A stretch of 33,034 nucleotides of DNA from Candidatus Bacteroides merdavium. Lineage in GTDB: Bacteria; Bacteroidota; Bacteroidia; Bacteroidales; Bacteroidaceae. The position numbers and the translations under genes are program-made. How positions within the stretch are numbered: the stretch's first letter is position 1; each line of letters opens with the position of its first letter. This document shows positions 24,395-32,108 of this stretch, piece after piece. Below the pieces are notes generated by a model. That model was not told where the DNA came from, ran no database searches, and saw only the letters and a program-made list of their open reading frames with translations. Location of the stretch: assembly GCA_019116805.1 (NCBI GenBank), contig DXAV01000016.1:1-33034 (forward strand), written 5' to 3'.

Positions 24395-24422
24395 GTAACT
24401 TTTATCCCGCTGAACCGTCAAT
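24395..24422 (+). promoter_or_regulatory. Putative ECF-sigma-dependent promoter of the sigma gene
   Basis: GTAACTT (24395-24401) and CGTCAA (24416-24421) resemble the sigma-E-type pair GGAACTT and GTCTAA. The step from AAC to GTC is 20 bp, as in classical sigma-E promoters. It lies directly upstream of the ECF sigma gene, which suggests autoregulation. The assignment is inference from similarity. Confidence 0.45.
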
Positions 24423-24432
24423 TCATTAGAAG

Positions 24433-24942
24433 ATGCAGAAAATCGACTTTCGTAATGACATTCTTCCGCTGAAGGACAAACTCTTTCGGCTGGCCCTGCG
24501 GATTACGTTTGACAGGGCGGAGGCAGAGGATATCGTGCAGGAGACGATGATACGTGTTTGGAATAAGCGCGACGAGTGGGACGGGCTGGAGTCGGTCGAA
24601 GCATACTGCCTGACGGTTGCCCGTAATTTGGCCATCGACCGCAGTGAGAAGAAAGACTCGCAGACGGTAGAGCTGACCCCCGAAGCCGAACAGACGCCCG
24701 ATGCATCGAGCCCTTACGACCGGCTGGTGAACAAGGAACGGTTGAAACTGGTGCACCGACTGGTCAGTGAACTTCCCGAAAAGCAGCGCTTAATTATGCA
24801 GCTTCGCGACGTGGAGGGCAAAAGTTACAAGGAAATAGCGATTGCCCTGCATTTGACGGAAGAGCAGGTCAAGGTAAACCTGTTCAGGGCAAGGCAGAAA
24901 GTGAAACAGAAATTTATAGATATAGACAGTTATGGACTCTAA
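24433..24942 (+). CDS. ECF-type RNA polymerase sigma-70 factor
   Basis: The product is 169 residues with only the two conserved ECF parts. Sigma region 2 covers about residues 10-80 (L-F-R-L-A-L-R-I-T, D-R-A-E-A-E-D-I-V-Q-E-T-M-I-R-V-W). Region 4 covers about 110-160 and has the L-P-E-K-Q-R-L-I-M-Q-L-R-D-V-E-G-K-S-Y-K-E-I-A helix-turn-helix. It directs RNA polymerase to a specific promoter set. The next gene, a likely anti-sigma factor, overlaps it by 11 bp. Sigma-E-like sequences precede this gene and the convergent DUF2807 gene, which suggests a local regulon. Confidence 0.92.
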   Translation: MQKIDFRNDILPLKDKLFRLALRITFDRAEAEDIVQETMIRVWNKRDEWDGLESVEAYCLTVARNLAIDRSEKKDSQTVELTPEAEQTPDASSPYDRLVNKERLKLVHRLVSELPEKQRLIMQLRDVEGKSYKEIAIALHLTEEQVKVNLFRARQKVKQKFIDIDSYGL

Positions 24943-25417
24943 CTATATAGAACAATTATTGGAACGTTACTGGCAGTGCGAGACTTCTCAGGAAGAAGAA
25001 GCGCAACTCCGTTCGTTCTTCAATAGTGGAGATGTGCCTGCGCACCTGCTCCGCTACAAGGATTTGTTCGTATATCAGGAGTTCCTGCAGCAGGATGGTT
25101 TGGGCGAGGATTTCGACCAGAAGGTGTTGGCGCAGGTGGAAGTGCCTGTGGTCAGAGCCCGTCGTATGACGCTGGTGTCGCGCTTCATGCCGTTGGTTAA
25201 GGCGGCTGCTGTGATTGCCCTGATGTTTTCATTGGGCAACATCATGCAACATTCTGTATTCGACAACGATGGTGGTATCGTTTCGCCCGATACTATAGGG
25301 AAGCAGATGTTTGCACCGTCGGTGGCGCTCTCGGACAATCCTTCCGAAAGTCATGAGAAGCAGTTGATGGACAGCCTGACTCGTGGAAACAAGAGGGCGG
25401 AGGCCGAAAAGAGATGA
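24932..25417 (+). CDS. Putative single-pass anti-sigma factor
   Basis: The product is 161 residues. The N-terminal 85 or so residues are cytoplasmic-like and contain E-Q-L-L-E-R-Y-W-Q-C-E-T-S-x-E-E-E, a common opening of Bacteroides anti-sigma or zinc-finger-like proteins. One hydrophobic segment (about residues 88-105, A-A-A-V-I-A-L-M-F-S-L-G) probably crosses the inner membrane, leaving about 55 periplasmic residues. It has no FecR domain and no enzyme motif. The role is inferred from the 11-bp overlap with the ECF sigma gene, a hallmark of sigma/anti-sigma pairs. Homologues are sometimes annotated as oxidoreductases; nothing in the sequence supports that. Confidence 0.7.
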   Translation: MDSNYIEQLLERYWQCETSQEEEAQLRSFFNSGDVPAHLLRYKDLFVYQEFLQQDGLGEDFDQKVLAQVEVPVVRARRMTLVSRFMPLVKAAAVIALMFSLGNIMQHSVFDNDGGIVSPDTIGKQMFAPSVALSDNPSESHEKQLMDSLTRGNKRAEAEKR

Positions 25418-25545
25418 ATTTTCATTGTTTTTAAATATACATTTTCATTTGCTTTAAAAAATAGTTAGTGTGCTTTATTAAAACGACTTGAGGCTGTGAA
25501 GTTTCAATTCTCTCAAAAATCTTATAGAAACTAACTAAAATAAAT

Positions 25546-25581
25546 GGGATGCCGCGTGATGCAGCGTCCCTTTATTTTTTT
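25546..25581 (+). terminator. Terminator after the sigma/anti-sigma genes
   Basis: GGGATGCCGC (25546-25555) pairs with 25561-25570 across GTGAT, with one G-U pair and one mismatch, and runs into an 11-base tract with ten T bases. It ends the rightward sigma/anti-sigma transcript. The gap before it (25418-25545) is AT-rich with no recognised feature. Confidence 0.75.
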
Positions 25582-25596
25582 AAGTAAGGCAAAGCC

Positions 25597-25628
25597 ATAA
25601 AAAAAGAAGGCCCGATAAACGGACCTTC
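25597..25628 (-). terminator. Terminator of the DUF2807 gene
   Basis: On the minus strand GAAGGTCCG and CGGGCCTTC pair fully with one G-U and are followed by a T run (A tract at about 25597-25605 on plus). Only the minus-strand RNA pairs without mismatch, so it serves the leftward DUF2807 gene. A second small stem, TCTGCC/GGCAGA (25647-25662), lies nearer that gene. Confidence 0.75.
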
Positions 25629-25697
25629 CCTTGTCAGAGAGTTTTGTCTGCCTACAGGCAGAAGTCAGAGAGAATTTAATGGTTTAGTTGGTTGTTT

Positions 25698-26576
25698 TTA
25701 TAACTTGTACAGTTTCTTTTTTTCTGGATAGTCCAATTCCGGATCGCCTTTGTAGCCGATACTTCCGCTACCGCTGACACGCGCTTTCAGATACTCTACT
25801 GCATGGCATTTGATGTCGCCCGATCCTGCTACACTGGCTGTTACACGCTGTACACTGAAGTTGTCGGCATAGAGGTCGCCCGATCCTGCCACACTATAAT
25901 TGGCCTTGTCTGCACTGCCGCTGATTTTTACGGTACCCGATCCTGCTACACTGGCATTGGCTGATGTAACCTGGGCGTTTTCAATCTTCAAGTCGCCCGA
26001 TCCTGCTACGGAGATATCCAAGTCGGTTGCTTTGAGCTGTTTGCATTCGATGTCGCCTGACCCTGCTACGCTGGCTGTGAATCCTTGCGTGCATTGTATG
26101 TTACTGGCTGTGATGTCGCCCGATCCTGCCACGTTCATCTTCAGCTGGTCGGTTTTCAGGCCGTTGGTGAAATCGAAGTCGCCCGATCCAGCTACGCTGA
26201 CTGCATTCAGATTTTCCGATGTCACGCGGATTTCCAGCTTGTTGTAGGCTACCTTCACGTTCTTCTTGAATCCCAGGTTCAGTTTACCATTCTTGACGTA
26301 GATGTCAAGCAGGTCAACGATGTTATCCGATGTATAGATTTCCACTTTCGGTTTGCCTGCTTGCTGTGTGTAGGTGACGTCGAGGCTGCCGCCGACGATT
26401 ATCTGCTCGAAGTCGTTTACCTTGATCTGTTTGGTTACGTAGTTTTTGCTTGCTTTGACTTCCTTGCCGCCCAGCCAGCTGCTGCCTGAGTTGAAGTGGT
26501 GGGAATACGATTGTGCGCACGCACTTAAAGCGGTTGCCAGCAGGAAGATAGAGGTGAGTGTTGTAAACTTTTTCAT
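25698..26576 (-). CDS. DUF2807 (head GIN domain) exported repeat protein
   Basis: The product is 292 residues with a cleavable signal peptide of about 21 residues ending A-C-A-Q. The body has the family opening V-N-D-F-E-Q-I-I-V-G-G-S-L-D-V-T-Y-T-Q. It then has eight copies of V-A-G-S-G-D or close variants (the last is V-S-G-S-G-S), spaced about 15-22 residues apart, which should form a right-handed beta-helix. Family members are cell-surface or periplasmic and have no settled function; some are called auto-transporter adhesin-like. At DNA level the repeats reuse the same codons, giving GTCGCCCGATCC-type duplicates on the plus strand. It converges on the ECF sigma/anti-sigma pair and has a sigma-E-like promoter sequence upstream. 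Confidence 0.88.
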   Translation of the reverse strand: MKKFTTLTSIFLLATALSACAQSYSHHFNSGSSWLGGKEVKASKNYVTKQIKVNDFEQIIVGGSLDVTYTQQAGKPKVEIYTSDNIVDLLDIYVKNGKLNLGFKKNVKVAYNKLEIRVTSENLNAVSVAGSGDFDFTNGLKTDQLKMNVAGSGDITASNIQCTQGFTASVAGSGDIECKQLKATDLDISVAGSGDLKIENAQVTSANASVAGSGTVKISGSADKANYSVAGSGDLYADNFSVQRVTASVAGSGDIKCHAVEYLKARVSGSGSIGYKGDPELDYPEKKKLYKL

Positions 26577-26616
26577 ATTCGTTGGTATTTTAAATGTTAT
26601 TCTCTTGTTTTATTTA

Positions 26617-26644
26617 TTAGACGAAAACCGGGTGCCGAACGTTG
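26617..26644 (-). promoter_or_regulatory. Putative ECF-sigma-dependent promoter of the DUF2807 gene
   Basis: On the minus strand GCAACGTT is followed, 21 bp from AAC, by GTCTAA (26622-26617), a full match to the sigma-E-type -10. It resembles the sequence before the ECF sigma gene. A -7-like AACCTTTG also overlaps at 26645-26652, so housekeeping transcription is an alternative. Confidence 0.45.
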
Positions 26645-26750
26645 CAAAGGTTGGCCTCTTTTTTTGTTTTAATTTTCTGTTAATAGAAAAACAAGAACTG
26701 TGCCAAAAACGTAAACTGTTGATAATAAGTGATAATAGTTTTTTCTTATT

Positions 26751-26822
26751 GTTCGTTTTCGGACAGTATGTTCGTTTTTGTGTACGAAAGGTTTGTCGTT
26801 TTGTGCGGAAGTTCGTTCTTTT
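26751..26822. repeat. Degenerate GTTCGTTTT repeats in a divergent promoter region
   Basis: GTTCGTTTT occurs at 26751 and 26770, GTCGTTTT at 26795 and GTTCGTTCTTTT at 26811. The TCG cores are 19, 24 and 17 bp apart. It lies between the divergent DUF2807 and YgjP-like genes and overlaps the likely promoter of the latter. It could be a set of operator sites. The spacing is less regular than in the 22-bp arrays. Confidence 0.5.
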
Positions 26823-26849
26823 GCAAGTGAAATCCAATTAAGAACAGGG

Positions 26850-27578
26850 ATGGCGGAAAACAAAAAACGATGTACGACCGGCCAATCGGTTGCGGATGCT
26901 GAGTTAGGGGATATTGCGGTGCGAGTCAACCCTCGTGCCCGCCGGCTGATATTTCGGGCGGTGGAGGGAGGTTTTGTGGTGACCGTCCCTTTGGGAGCAA
27001 CGTGGGGAGATGTGGCTAAAGGATTGGAAACCCTGCGCCCCCGACTGCGTGAAGCACAGGCGCGCCGAAGCGAAAAACTGATAGACTTGAACTATCGGAT
27101 TGAGGCGGAGCACTTCAAACTGACGCTGGTAGAGGAGGATACCCAACGGTTTCAGGCACGTTCGGAGCTGGGGGCGATACAGATACTCTGTCCAAGAGGT
27201 ACTGATTTTTCTGTCCCTGAACTTCAAGTCTGGCTGAAGAAGGTGATAGGCGAGGCCTTGCGGAAGAATGCCAAGCTGGTGTTGCCTCCCCGTCTGAATG
27301 CTTTGTCGAAGCGGCATGGCTTGCCTTTCCACGAGGTTAAGATAAATTCCAGTTCGAGCCGCTGGGGAAGTTGTTCAACGCGCAAGGACATCAACCTGTC
27401 CTATTATTTGCTGCTCCTGCCGCAACACCTTATCGACTATGTGCTGTTGCACGAACTGACACATACGCGTGTAATGAACCATGGTACAGATTTTTGGGCT
27501 TTACTCAATAGATTGACGGATGGTAAGGCCGAGTTCCTGCGACGCGAGTTGAGAAACTACCGTACATCATTATTATAG
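26850..27578 (+). CDS. YgjP-like (DUF45) zinc metallopeptidase
   Basis: The product is 242 residues from ATG 26850. The zinc-binding motif H201-E-L-T-H205 is followed by H211 in M-N-H-G-T-D-F-W. Upstream lies the family's other signature, S-S-R-W-G-S-C-S-T-R-K-D-I-N-L-S-Y-Y-L (about residues 169-187). The N-terminal third is the beta-rich part seen in YgjP-type proteins, which are predicted cytoplasmic metallopeptidases related to SprT and WLM families. No substrate is known. An in-frame ATG at 26778 would add 24 unrelated residues and lies in the repeat region. It converges on the small membrane protein gene with 42 bp between stops and no clear hairpin. Confidence 0.87.
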   Translation: MAENKKRCTTGQSVADAELGDIAVRVNPRARRLIFRAVEGGFVVTVPLGATWGDVAKGLETLRPRLREAQARRSEKLIDLNYRIEAEHFKLTLVEEDTQRFQARSELGAIQILCPRGTDFSVPELQVWLKKVIGEALRKNAKLVLPPRLNALSKRHGLPFHEVKINSSSSRWGSCSTRKDINLSYYLLLLPQHLIDYVLLHELTHTRVMNHGTDFWALLNRLTDGKAEFLRRELRNYRTSLL

Positions 27579-27620
27579 CAGAATTGTTATAATAGAAAGA
27601 AGAGGGGGAGGAGGCAGAGG

Positions 27621-28019
27621 TTACTCTTGTGCCAGCTGTTTTACCTCGTCACCTTCTTTTTCGAAGCGATAAGTACCTCCCTTTTCACTCAGTTCGAATA
27701 AGGAAAGCTTTTCTGTAGCATTATCCACAATCATCAGTGCGCTTTCGTCGGCAAAGCGTTTGATGTCAATGTTGAATGGAGCGTGGTCAATGGTCTTGTT
27801 CAATAACAGGCTGTCGTTGAGGTAGATGGATACAGAGTCTCCCTCAAATCCTTTGACCAGTGAGATGGTATATTGCTCGGCATAGTAGCGTCCTCCTTCG
27901 TTGTCACGTTGCAAGCGCATGCTCATATAGACGAAGATGACGACTACGATGAGGACGGCAAAGGCCAGGATGCCGTTGCCTATCATGAATTGTTTGTTAG
28001 TGTTCAGACGGTGTGCCAT
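27621..28019 (-). CDS. Small single-pass membrane protein of unknown function
   Basis: The product is 132 residues. A basic N-terminus (H-R-L-N-T-N-K-Q) precedes one strongly hydrophobic segment, I-L-A-F-A-V-L-I-V-V-V-I-F-V-Y (about residues 17-31), probably an uncleaved anchor with the rest outside the cytoplasm. The soluble part has alternating hydrophobic strands (D-S-V-S-I-Y-L-N-D-S-L-L-L-N-K-T) that suggest a small beta domain. I do not recognise a family. It is transcribed alone, leftward, from a probable -7 element at 28047-28054. Confidence 0.75.
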   Translation of the reverse strand: MAHRLNTNKQFMIGNGILAFAVLIVVVIFVYMSMRLQRDNEGGRYYAEQYTISLVKGFEGDSVSIYLNDSLLLNKTIDHAPFNIDIKRFADESALMIVDNATEKLSLFELSEKGGTYRFEKEGDEVKQLAQE

Positions 28020-28046
28020 AGCGATGTTCTTTCTTTAATACGCCGA

Positions 28047-28054
28047 CAAATGTA
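28047..28054 (-). promoter_or_regulatory. -7 element for the small membrane protein gene
   Basis: The minus strand reads TACATTTG, matching TAnnTTTG, 27 nt before the ATG. No matching plus-strand element for the divergent esterase gene was found. Confidence 0.5.
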
Positions 28055-28185
28055 CCGATAATCTCCGAACTTTCAGCATAATGATGAATATATTCTTGGA
28101 TTGCGTGTCCTTTTGCTTGCAACAGACGATAAATCTGTGTAATTTAGGCGTGGTAAAACTCCAGAAACATAAAAAATAGGACAGA

Positions 28186-29379
28186 ATGAAAAGACTCATT
28201 TCCTTTGTAGCTCTGATGCTGCTGGGCTTTTCAGCCATGGCACAACAAGCTTTGTGGGGAAACACTCCGGTGGTTTCTCCTGAAATTCATCCAGACCATA
28301 CGGTCACTTTCCGTTTGCGGGCTCCCAAGGCTGTAAAAGTACAGGTGACAGGCGACTTCCTGCCGGCGCAGAAGATAGAGGTTTCTTGGGGAACAGTTGA
28401 CGGGCCTGGTGTGGCCGACCTGAAGGAAGGAAAGGATGGCGTGTGGGAATATACGACTCCCGAACCATTGCTTCCCGAACTTTACAGCTATTCCTTTATA
28501 GTAGATGGCCTGAAGATAATGGATCCGAGTAATGTTTACATGATTCGTGATGTGGCCAGCGTGACTAATGTGTTTATCGTTGGCGGAGGACGGGCCGACT
28601 TGTATAAAGTGAATGATGTACCTCATGGAACCGTGTCGCGCGTTTGGTATGATAGTCCGACATTGGGTATGCAGCGCCGTATGACGGTCTATACTCCGGC
28701 CGGCTATGAAACGGGCAGGAAGCGTTATCCTGTCTTTTATCTGCTTCATGGCATGGGAGGCGATGAAGAGGCGTGGATAGCTTTGGGCCGTACTTCGCAG
28801 ATATTGGACAATCTAATAGCACAGGGCAAGGCGGAACCGATGATTGTAGTGATGACCAACGGTAACGCTTCGCAGGAGGCGGCTCCAGGTGAAACCCATG
28901 ATGGTTTGTTGCCGCCAACCATGAACCTGCCTAAGACCATGGAAGGCAGTTTTGAAACAGCTTTCCCCGATGTGATAAAGTTTGTTGACCGTACTTATCG
29001 TACGAAGGCCAACAAGAAGAACCGTGCTATAGCCGGCCTTTCGATGGGTGGCTTCCATTCGCTCCACATTTCCAAGCAATATCCAGACCTGTTCGATTAT
29101 GTCGGTTTGTTTTCTGCCGCCATCTGGCCCGACAAGAAAGTAACGTCACCCGTTTATGACAATTCCGACAACAAGTTGAAGATCCAGTTTGCCAAGAAGC
29201 CTGCCCTTTATTGGATAGGAATCGGTACGGCCGATTTCCTTTATCAAGCCAATACCGATTTTCGAAAGATGTTGGATGAGAAGGGCTATCCCTACACTTA
29301 CTATGAGACAGGTGAGGGACATATCTGGAAAAACTGGCGTATCTATCTGACGGAGTTTGTTCCGTTGCTTTTCCGATGA
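28186..29379 (+). CDS. CE1-like esterase with N-terminal Ig-like domain
   Basis: The product is 397 residues with a signal peptide of about 20 residues ending A-M-A-Q. Residues about 30-135 resemble the early-set/CBM48-like module found before Bacteroides feruloyl esterases (V-T-F-R-L-R-A-P-K-A-V-K-V-Q-V-T-G-D-F). An alpha/beta hydrolase domain follows, with Y-L-L-H-G-M-G-G, the nucleophile elbow G-L-S286-M-G-G-F and the catalytic H379 in G-E-G-H-I-W. CE1 enzymes cut ester bonds such as feruloyl or acetyl groups on plant polysaccharides. A GH3 glycosidase follows 149 bp downstream, which suggests joint work on plant glycans. Substrate specificity is inference. Confidence 0.87.
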   Translation: MKRLISFVALMLLGFSAMAQQALWGNTPVVSPEIHPDHTVTFRLRAPKAVKVQVTGDFLPAQKIEVSWGTVDGPGVADLKEGKDGVWEYTTPEPLLPELYSYSFIVDGLKIMDPSNVYMIRDVASVTNVFIVGGGRADLYKVNDVPHGTVSRVWYDSPTLGMQRRMTVYTPAGYETGRKRYPVFYLLHGMGGDEEAWIALGRTSQILDNLIAQGKAEPMIVVMTNGNASQEAAPGETHDGLLPPTMNLPKTMEGSFETAFPDVIKFVDRTYRTKANKKNRAIAGLSMGGFHSLHISKQYPDLFDYVGLFSAAIWPDKKVTSPVYDNSDNKLKIQFAKKPALYWIGIGTADFLYQANTDFRKMLDEKGYPYTYYETGEGHIWKNWRIYLTEFVPLLFR

Positions 29380-29442
29380 GATATATGGAGATAAAAGGAT
29401 ATTTGTGTTCTGTTTTACCGATAGAAGATTAAGAAAAGAAAA

Positions 29443-29508
29443 CACTGCTTTTCGTTAGGAAAAGCGTTGCTTTATCCTTAGCGATGCGTTGCTTTCTGCC
29501 AAGAGTAT
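29443..29508. repeat. Three-unit tandem array, 22-bp period
   Basis: Units start at 29443, 29465 and 29487. Units 2 and 3 share CGTTGCTTT at their start, and unit 1 has CACTGCTTT there. Unit 1 also contains a perfect hairpin, GCTTTTC, GTTAG, GAAAAGC (29447-29465). The array lies between the same-strand esterase and GH3 genes, ending 20 bp before the GH3 ATG. Confidence 0.72.
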
Positions 29509-29528
29509 AATTCTAAAGAATAGATATC

Positions 29529-31868
29529 ATGAAAAAGCATTGGATTCTGTCGCTGGCACTGGCGGCAAATGTGTGGGGCTCTGAAGCCCAGCAGGTGGCT
29601 CCGGCCATTCTCCGAGACGAAAAGATAGAGCGGCAGGTAGAAAGCCTGTTGCAGAAGATGACGCTCGACGAAAAGATCGGGCAGATGTGCGAACTCACCA
29701 TCGATGTCCTGCAGGACCGTAGCGGCGGGCAGGGCACGAAGGACTTCCGCTTGAGCGAGGCCAGGCTCGATTCGGTCTTCGGCAAGTACAAGGTGGGCTC
29801 CATCCTGAACGTGCCTCAGGGCAAGGCGCAACCCGTAGAGAAATGGCAGGAAATCATCCGCCGCATTCAGGAGAAGTCGATGGAGGAGATCGGTATCCCC
29901 TGCATCTATGGCGTCGACCAGATACACGGCACTACCTATACGCGGGGCGGCACCCTCTTTCCGCAAGGCATCAACATGGGTGCGGCCTTCAACCGCGAAC
30001 TGACCCGCCGCGAAGCCGAAATCTCCGCCTACGAGACCAAGGCAGGCAGCATCCCCTGGACATACGCACCCGTCACCGACCTGGGTCGTGATGCACGCTG
30101 GCCCCGCATGTGGGAGAATTATGGTGAAGACTGCTACCTGAACGCCGAGATGGGACGCGAGTCGGTATTGGGTTTCCAAGGCGATGACCCCAACCACATC
30201 GGATCCAACCACATTGCCGCCTGCATGAAGCACTACATGGGCTATGGCGTACCTGTGTCGGGCAAGGACCGTACGCCCTCGTCCATCACCGAACAGGACA
30301 TGCGCGAGAAGCATTTCGCCCCCTATCTGGAGATGATAAGGAACGGCGCCCTTTCCATTATGGTCAACTCGGCCATGAACAACGGTTTGCCCTTCCATGC
30401 CAACTACGAACTGCTGACCAAGTGGCTGAAGGAAGACCTCAACTGGGACGGCATGATTGTGACCGACTGGGCCGACATCAACAACCTTTATGCCCGCGAC
30501 CACATAGCCAAAGACAAGAAAGAAGCCATCAAACTGGCCATCAATGCCGGCATCGACATGTCGATGGACCCCTACAGCTGGGACTTCTGCATCCTGCTGA
30601 AGCAACTGGTGCAGGAGGGCGAGGTGCCGATGAGCCGCATCGACGACGCTGTACGCAGGGTACTCCGCCTGAAGTTCCGCCTCAATCTCTTCGAGAAACC
30701 CTACTATGATCTCAAGGACTATCCGCTCTTCGGTAGTGACGAACATGCCGCCGTGGCCCTGCATGCCGCCGAAGAGTCGCTGGTGCTGCTCAAGAACACA
30801 GACAATCTCCTGCCGTTGGCCAAGGGTAAGAAGATTCTGTTGACTGGCCCGAACGCCAACTCCATGCGCTGCCTCAACGGCGGATGGTCATATACCTGGC
30901 AGGGAAGCAATGCCGAGGACTGTTCAGAACCTTACCATACCATTCTCGAAGCTTTCATCAACAAGTTTGGTGCCGAGAATATCATTTACGAAGCCGGTGT
31001 GACCTACAACGAGAAGGGCAACTGGTGGGAAGAGAATACGCCCGAAATCGAGAAGACCGTGGCTGCCGCCGCACAGGCCGACTACATTGTAGCCTGCATC
31101 GGCGAAAATTCTTACTGTGAAACTCCGGGTAACCTGAACGATCTGACGCTCTCTGAGAATCAGTCGAATCTGGTGAAAGCATTGGCCAAGACTGGCAAGC
31201 CTGTTATATTGATACTGAATGAAGGTCGCCCGCGCATCATTGCCGACATCGAGCCGCTCAGCAAAGCTGTTGTCAACATCATGCTGCCGGGTAATTATGG
31301 CGGCGACGCGCTGGCCAACCTACTGGCAGGCGACGTTAACTTCAGTGGCAAGATGCCCTATACCTATCCCAAGTATCCCCATTCGCTGGTGACCTACGAT
31401 TACAAACCGTGCGAACACATCGGCAAGCCGATGGAGGGCGCTTACAATTACGATGCGGCGGTCAACGTGCAATGGGCCTTCGGTTACGGACTCAGCTACA
31501 CCACCTTTGCCTATAGCAACCTGCGGGTGGACAAGGTACACTTTACGGCCGACGATGTGCTCACCTTCACCGTCGATGTGAAGAATACGGGCCTTCGTGC
31601 AGGCAAGGAGAGCGTGCTGCTCTTCAGTAGTGACTTGGTAGCATCGTTGACTCCCGACAACCGTCGCCTCCGCAATTTTGAGAAAGTCGAGCTCCAGCCG
31701 GGTGAAACCCGCACCGTCACGCTGAAGCTGAAGGCTTCCGACCTGGCCTTTGTGGGTTATGATGGTCGTTGGGTACTCGAAGCGGGCGACTTCCGCATGC
31801 AGGCTGGTGACCAGGTTCTGGATATCACTTGTACAGAAACAAAGAAATGGGAGACTCCGAATAAATGA
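29529..31868 (+). CDS. GH3 family beta-glycosidase (BglX-like)
   Basis: The product is 779 residues with a signal peptide of about 21 residues ending S-E-A-Q. Family 3 beta-glucosidases and related beta-xylosidases release terminal sugars from beta-linked oligosaccharides, here in the periplasm. The TIM-barrel domain has K-H-Y-M-G-Y-G and the nucleophile D313 in [10 protein letters not shown]. The second domain has the probable acid/base glutamate region [13 protein letters not shown]. The C-terminal fibronectin III-like domain begins near [11 protein letters not shown]. It is probably expressed with the preceding esterase and the interrupted DUF418-like gene that begins 25 bp after its stop. 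Exact specificity cannot be read. Confidence 0.93.
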   Translation: MKKHWILSLALAANVWGSEAQQVAPAILRDEKIERQVESLLQKMTLDEKIGQMCELTIDVLQDRSGGQGTKDFRLSEARLDSVFGKYKVGSILNVPQGKAQPVEKWQEIIRRIQEKSMEEIGIPCIYGVDQIHGTTYTRGGTLFPQGINMGAAFNRELTRREAEISAYETKAGSIPWTYAPVTDLGRDARWPRMWENYGEDCYLNAEMGRESVLGFQGDDPNHIGSNHIAACMKHYMGYGVPVSGKDRTPSSITEQDMREKHFAPYLEMIRNGALSIMVNSAMNNGLPFHANYELLTKWLKEDLNWDGMIVTDWADINNLYARDHIAKDKKEAIKLAINAGIDMSMDPYSWDFCILLKQLVQEGEVPMSRIDDAVRRVLRLKFRLNLFEKPYYDLKDYPLFGSDEHAAVALHAAEESLVLLKNTDNLLPLAKGKKILLTGPNANSMRCLNGGWSYTWQGSNAEDCSEPYHTILEAFINKFGAENIIYEAGVTYNEKGNWWEENTPEIEKTVAAAAQADYIVACIGENSYCETPGNLNDLTLSENQSNLVKALAKTGKPVILILNEGRPRIIADIEPLSKAVVNIMLPGNYGGDALANLLAGDVNFSGKMPYTYPKYPHSLVTYDYKPCEHIGKPMEGAYNYDAAVNVQWAFGYGLSYTTFAYSNLRVDKVHFTADDVLTFTVDVKNTGLRAGKESVLLFSSDLVASLTPDNRRLRNFEKVELQPGETRTVTLKLKASDLAFVGYDGRWVLEAGDFRMQAGDQVLDITCTETKKWETPNK

Positions 31869-31893
31869 ACCGCGGCATAACGAAAAGAGAAGA

Positions 31894-31998
31894 ATGAATC
31901 AGACACAGACAAACCGCATCGAAGTGGTTGACGCCCTGCGCGGCCTGGCCTTGTGTGCCATTGTGATTGTGCATTGCTTTGAGCATTACAATCTGTAT
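31894..31998 (+). pseudogene. 5' fragment of a DUF418-like membrane protein gene, cut by an IS
   Basis: Thirty-five codons remain, starting M-N-Q-T-Q-T-N-R and continuing I-E-V-V-D-A-L-R-G-L-A-L-C-A-I-V-I-V-H, the typical N-terminus and first membrane helix of the DUF418/YeiB or related acyltransferase-like family. Reading stops at a TAA whose T is from the gene and whose two As are the first bases of the insertion element. The rest of the gene should lie beyond the window if the insertion is simple. It was probably the third gene after the esterase and GH3 glycosidase. Confidence 0.82.
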
Positions 31999-31999
31999 T

Positions 32000-32020
32000 A
32001 ACGTGAGTTCGATATAAGAT
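32000..32020 (+). repeat. Left terminal inverted repeat of the IS
   Basis: It starts AACGTGAGTTCGA and matches the right repeat at 19 of 21 positions. Position 1 may instead be 31999, depending on the target base. Confidence 0.85.
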
Positions 32021-32108
32021 CAAATTATAATCTACTAGTAAATAAGAACATAGCGACAAAAGTATTAAATTTATAGTGCTCAATTATAACATTTAAACGA
32101 TTACCGCT

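Noticed and set aside
26610..26837. Small minus-strand gene with a K-R-T-x-F-like repeat
   Set aside because: The amino acid repetition is explained by the GTTCGTTTT DNA repeats. There is no plausible start context or signal, and the frame covers the promoter region of two genes.
29478..30764. Minus-strand open frame opposite the GH3 glycosidase
   Set aside because: It is a shadow of the glycosidase. It overlaps the 22-bp array and has no family motif.
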